Below, piece after piece: positions 61,141-64,000 of a stretch of DNA of 64,000 nt; position 1 is the stretch's first letter, and every line of letters starts with the position of its first letter. The DNA is taken from contig NZ_BCYV01000009.1 in NCBI RefSeq assembly GCF_001598375.1, positions 247,686 to 311,685 on the forward strand, written 5' to 3'. The notes under the pieces were generated by a model. It was given only the letters and a program-made list of their open reading frames with translations, ran no database searches and was not told where the DNA came from. The stretch comes from Novosphingobium capsulatum NBRC 12533. Lineage in GTDB: Bacteria > Pseudomonadota > Alphaproteobacteria > Sphingomonadales > Sphingomonadaceae. Position numbers and translations under genes: made by a program.

Positions 61141-63855
61141 ATGAGCGAGACCACTACGCAGCAGGAATCGGGCCAGGACCAGCTGGCCAAGACGTTCGAA
61201 CCGGGCGCTATCGAGGCGCGCTGGTATGGCCATTGGGAAGGCAAGGGCCTGTTTCGCCCGGAACGCCCCAATGCCACCCCGTTCACCATCGTGAACCCGC
61301 CGCCCAACGTAACCGGCTCGCTCCATATCGGCCATGCGCTGGACAACACGCTGCAAGACATCGTGATCCGCCACGAACGCCTCAAGGGCAAGGACGCGCT
61401 GTGGGTGGTGGGCACCGACCACGCCGGCATCGCCACGCAGATGGTGGTGGAACGCCAGCTGGAAGCGAACCAGGACAAGCGGACCAACTACACGCGCGAG
61501 CAGTTCGTCGACAAGGTGTGGGAATGGAAAGCGGAAAGCGGCGGCACCATCACCCGCCAGCTGCGCCGCCTGGGCTGCTCGATGGACTGGACCCGCGAGC
61601 AGTTCACCATGGACCCGCACTTCACCCGCGCCGTGGTCAAGGTCTTTGTTGACCTGCACAACCAGGGCCTGATCTACCGCGACAAGCGGCTGGTCAACTG
61701 GGACCCCAAGCTCAAGACCGCGATTTCCGACCTCGAAGTGGAAACGCGCGAGGTGCAGGGCCATTTCTGGCGCTTCCGCTATCCCCTCGCAGATGGCGTG
61801 ACGCTCGACAGCGGCGCCGATCATATCGTGGTGGCCACCACGCGCCCGGAAACCATGCTGGCCGACATGGCGGTGGCCGTGCACCCCGACGACGAACGCT
61901 ACAAGAGCGTGATCGGCAAGCATGTCGTGCTGCCGCTGACGGGCCGGCGCATTCCGATCGTGGCCGACGAACACGCCGATCCGGCGCTGGGCACCGGCGC
62001 GGTGAAGATCACCCCGGGTCACGATTTCAACGACTTTGAAGTCGGCAAGCGCGCCGGAATCGAAGCACGCGACATGCTCAACATGCTCGATGCCGAGGCC
62101 AAGGTGGTGCAGACCGTCGATGGCCTGATCCCCGCGGCGTTCGTCGGCCTCGATCGCTTTGACGCGCGCAAGGCCGTGGTCGAGGCGCTCAAGGCGCAAG
62201 GCCTGCTCGTGCCCCATGTCACCAAGGACAAGGACGGCAACGAGACCGAGCACGACGCCGAACCGCGCACGATCCAGACGCCATATGGCGATCGCGGCGG
62301 CGTGGTGATCGAACCCTGGCTGACCGACCAGTGGTATGTGAATGCCGAATTCCTTGCCCGCAAGCCGATCGAGGCGGTGCGCTCGGGCGCCATCGAGATC
62401 GTGCCCAAGTCGTGGGAAAAGACCTTCTTCAACTGGATGGAAAACATCCAGCCCTGGTGCGTCTCGCGCCAGCTGTGGTGGGGCCACCGCATCCCGGCGT
62501 GGTACGATGCCGATGGCAAGGCCTATGTCGCGGAAACCGAGGAAGAGGCGCAGGCCCTTGCCGGCAACAAGCCGCTCACCCGCGACGAAGACGTGCTCGA
62601 CACGTGGTTCTCGTCCGCCCTGTGGCCGTTTGCCACGCTGGGCTGGCCCGACGATACCACGCTGGTGCAGCGCCACTATCCCAATGACCTGCTGGTCTCG
62701 GGCTTTGACATCCTGTTCTTCTGGGATGCCCGCATGGCCATGCAGGGCCTGCACTTCATGAACGAAGTGCCGTGGAAGCGGCTCTACCTGCACGGGCTGG
62801 TGCGCGCGGCCGATGGGCAGAAGATGTCCAAGTCCAAGGGCAACGTGGTCGATCCGCTGGGCCTGATCGACAAGTACGGCGCCGATGCGCTGCGCTTCTT
62901 CATGGCGGCGATGGAAAGCCAGGGCCGCGACGTGAAGATGGATGAGAAGCGGGTGGAGGGCTATCGCAACTTCGCCACCAAGCTGTGGAATGCAGCGCGC
63001 TTTTGCCAGGCCAACGGCATTGCCGCCTCCACCACGCTGGAAGCCCCGCAGGCGACCAGCGCGGTCAACCGCTGGATCGTGGGCGAAGTGGTGGAAACCG
63101 TTGCTGCACTCGACCAAGCGATGGCCGACCTCCGCTTTGATGCGGCAGCCAACACGATCTACCACTTCGTGTGGGACACGTTCTGCGACTGGTACATCGA
63201 ACTGATCAAGGGTTCGTTCGACGATGAAACCCGCGCCGTGGCCGGTTGGGTGCTCGACCAGATCCTGGTCATGCTCCACCCGTTCATGCCCTTCGTGACC
63301 GAGGAACTGTGGCACGCACTTGGCGCCCGCGACAACGAACTGATCGTTGCTCGCTGGCCCGCGCCGCAGGCCAGCGTCGACGCCGATGCCAAGGCCGAAG
63401 TGGAATGGCTTATCGCGCTGGTTTCCGCGCTGCGCACCGCCAAGAACGAACTGGGCATCGCGCCCGGCGCCCGGCTCGATGCCTATCTGGCTGCGCCGAG
63501 CGAGCGCACCGCCGCGATCATCGCCGCCAACCCGGCCGCGATCGAACGCCTGGCGCGCCTTTCGGCAATCCACTTCGCCTCGGCCCCTGCGGGCGCTGCC
63601 ATGCAGATCGTGGCGGGCGATGCCACGCTGGTGGTGCCGCTGGAAGGGATCATCGACATCGCCGCGGAAAAGGCCCGCCTGGAAAAGGCCCTGGCCGCCG
63701 CGCAAAAGGAAGCCAAGGCCCTCGAAGGCCGCCTGGGCAACCCGTCGTTCGTCGAACGCGCCAAGCCCGAAGCGGTGGAAAAGGCCCGCGCCGACCACGC
63801 CCACCACAGCGCGGAAAGCCAGCGCCTGGCCGCCGCGCTGGCCCGGCTGGGGTAA
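61141..63855 (+). CDS. valS: Valyl-tRNA synthetase
   Basis: A 904-aa class I synthetase that charges tRNA(Val). HIGH appears as [14 protein letters not shown] (about 55-68) and KMSKS as [11 protein letters not shown]. The CP1 editing domain (about 210-400), with [19 protein letters not shown] and [27 protein letters not shown], removes mischarged Thr. The C-terminal coiled-coil arm is visible ([25 protein letters not shown]). Length and order are normal. Its start is 127 bp from the divergent Mla operon. Confidence 0.97.
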   Translation: MSETTTQQESGQDQLAKTFEPGAIEARWYGHWEGKGLFRPERPNATPFTIVNPPPNVTGSLHIGHALDNTLQDIVIRHERLKGKDALWVVGTDHAGIATQMVVERQLEANQDKRTNYTREQFVDKVWEWKAESGGTITRQLRRLGCSMDWTREQFTMDPHFTRAVVKVFVDLHNQGLIYRDKRLVNWDPKLKTAISDLEVETREVQGHFWRFRYPLADGVTLDSGADHIVVATTRPETMLADMAVAVHPDDERYKSVIGKHVVLPLTGRRIPIVADEHADPALGTGAVKITPGHDFNDFEVGKRAGIEARDMLNMLDAEAKVVQTVDGLIPAAFVGLDRFDARKAVVEALKAQGLLVPHVTKDKDGNETEHDAEPRTIQTPYGDRGGVVIEPWLTDQWYVNAEFLARKPIEAVRSGAIEIVPKSWEKTFFNWMENIQPWCVSRQLWWGHRIPAWYDADGKAYVAETEEEAQALAGNKPLTRDEDVLDTWFSSALWPFATLGWPDDTTLVQRHYPNDLLVSGFDILFFWDARMAMQGLHFMNEVPWKRLYLHGLVRAADGQKMSKSKGNVVDPLGLIDKYGADALRFFMAAMESQGRDVKMDEKRVEGYRNFATKLWNAARFCQANGIAASTTLEAPQATSAVNRWIVGEVVETVAALDQAMADLRFDAAANTIYHFVWDTFCDWYIELIKGSFDDETRAVAGWVLDQILVMLHPFMPFVTEELWHALGARDNELIVARWPAPQASVDADAKAEVEWLIALVSALRTAKNELGIAPGARLDAYLAAPSERTAAIIAANPAAIERLARLSAIHFASAPAGAAMQIVAGDATLVVPLEGIIDIAAEKARLEKALAAAQKEAKALEGRLGNPSFVERAKPEAVEKARADHAHHSAESQRLAAALARLG

Positions 63856-63928
63856 CAAACCGCCGTGCTGTACCTCGCACCACCCCGGCATATCCTTCCA
63901 AAGAAAGCGAAGGGCTGGGCCGTACCCT

Positions 63929-63952
63929 CCCCCTCCTCTTCAGAGGAGGGGG
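63929..63952. repeat. GC-rich hairpin downstream of valS (cccctcctct type)
   Basis: Eleven-base arms (ccccctcctct at 63929-63939 with agaggaggggg at 63942-63952) pair perfectly around two bases. The sequence cccctcc/ggagggg also occurs in the hairpin at 42541-42567. It probably doubles as a transcription stop for valS; the window ends 48 bases later. Confidence 0.6.
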
Positions 63953-64000
63953 TCGGGGGGTGGTGGAGGCCAAATCCACCTTTGCGCCAGAGCTTCCACC

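Noticed and set aside
61057..63891. Minus-strand open frame of 944 codons opposite valS
   Set aside because: It mirrors the valyl-tRNA synthetase gene over its whole length and has no recognisable motif. It is a codon-bias shadow.

Overview
This window reads as high-GC chromosomal DNA of an alphaproteobacterium, most likely a sphingomonad (Novosphingobium/Sphingomonas type). The main grounds are the compact chvI-chvG-hprK-rapZ-EIIA(Man)-ptsH locus beside pckA, an operon-encoded GatCAB amidotransferase, an ATP12-type F1 assembly factor, a STAS-MlaE transporter operon, and intergenic palindromes of the sphingomonad kind (motifs cttcgacaagctcag and gtcaccctgaac). The taxonomic call is inference. 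No rRNA, tRNA, CRISPR array, prophage or insertion sequence was found.

Layout. 1-3.8 kb: the 3' part of an M16 peptidase gene, a long perfect palindrome and two tandem paralogous secreted proteins of unknown function. 3.9-8.5 kb (minus strand): gatC-gatA-gatB, a membrane-anchored FKBP and rpsU. 8.6-14.8 kb (plus): pseudouridine synthase, HAD phosphatase, small membrane protein, ATP12, peptide deformylase, rmuC and a lipoprotein. 15-18.3 kb: two tandem cysteine desulfurases with a [2Fe-2S] ferredoxin, and a divergent hydrolase. 18.4-21.7 kb: an orphan membrane glycosyltransferase and pckA. 22-27.8 kb: envelope two-component system and nitrogen-type PTS regulators, then an rRNA methyltransferase. 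27.9-32.9 kb: recR, fmt-truA, cobS, a two-domain VOC protein and a GFA-family protein. 33-36.8 kb is more accessory: acyltransferase, small RTX protein, DUF937 protein and a lower-GC methyltransferase. 36.8-42.5 kb: J-domain protein, bolA, ltrA, a DUF2332 protein and hisG-hisD-nusB. 42.6-46.5 kb: S-formylglutathione hydrolase, a VOC protein and a bacteriophytochrome hybrid kinase. 46.5-52.3 kb: an arginine/ornithine succinyltransferase-type operon with a DUF1338 dioxygenase-like gene and a divergent LysR regulator; its astA is frameshifted in this sequence. 52.3-64 kb: parC, PfpI-family protein, acyltransferase, Cache protein, a 59-aa hydrophilic protein, the Mla lipid transporter and valS.

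How the parts work together. Translation and tRNA functions dominate (GatCAB, S21, Fmt, Def, TruA, ValS, RluC- and SpoU-type enzymes). ChvG-ChvI, HprK, RapZ, EIIA and HPr form a signalling block in which consecutive genes overlap by four bases, pointing to translational coupling and to coordination of carbon flux (PckA next door) with envelope stress. The Mla genes maintain outer-membrane lipid asymmetry. The four-gene ast-like operon would turn arginine or ornithine into glutamate-level intermediates, but astB and astE are absent and astA needs a frame correction.

The points most worth a second look are the 41-bp palindrome and paralogue pair (2.2-3.8 kb), the DUF1338-containing ast operon with its frameshift (46.5-51.3 kb), the near-identical 16-bp element on both sides of the acyltransferase gene (33.0 and 34.3 kb), the His/Cys-rich insertion in peptide deformylase, and the polyacidic tail of the PfpI protein.
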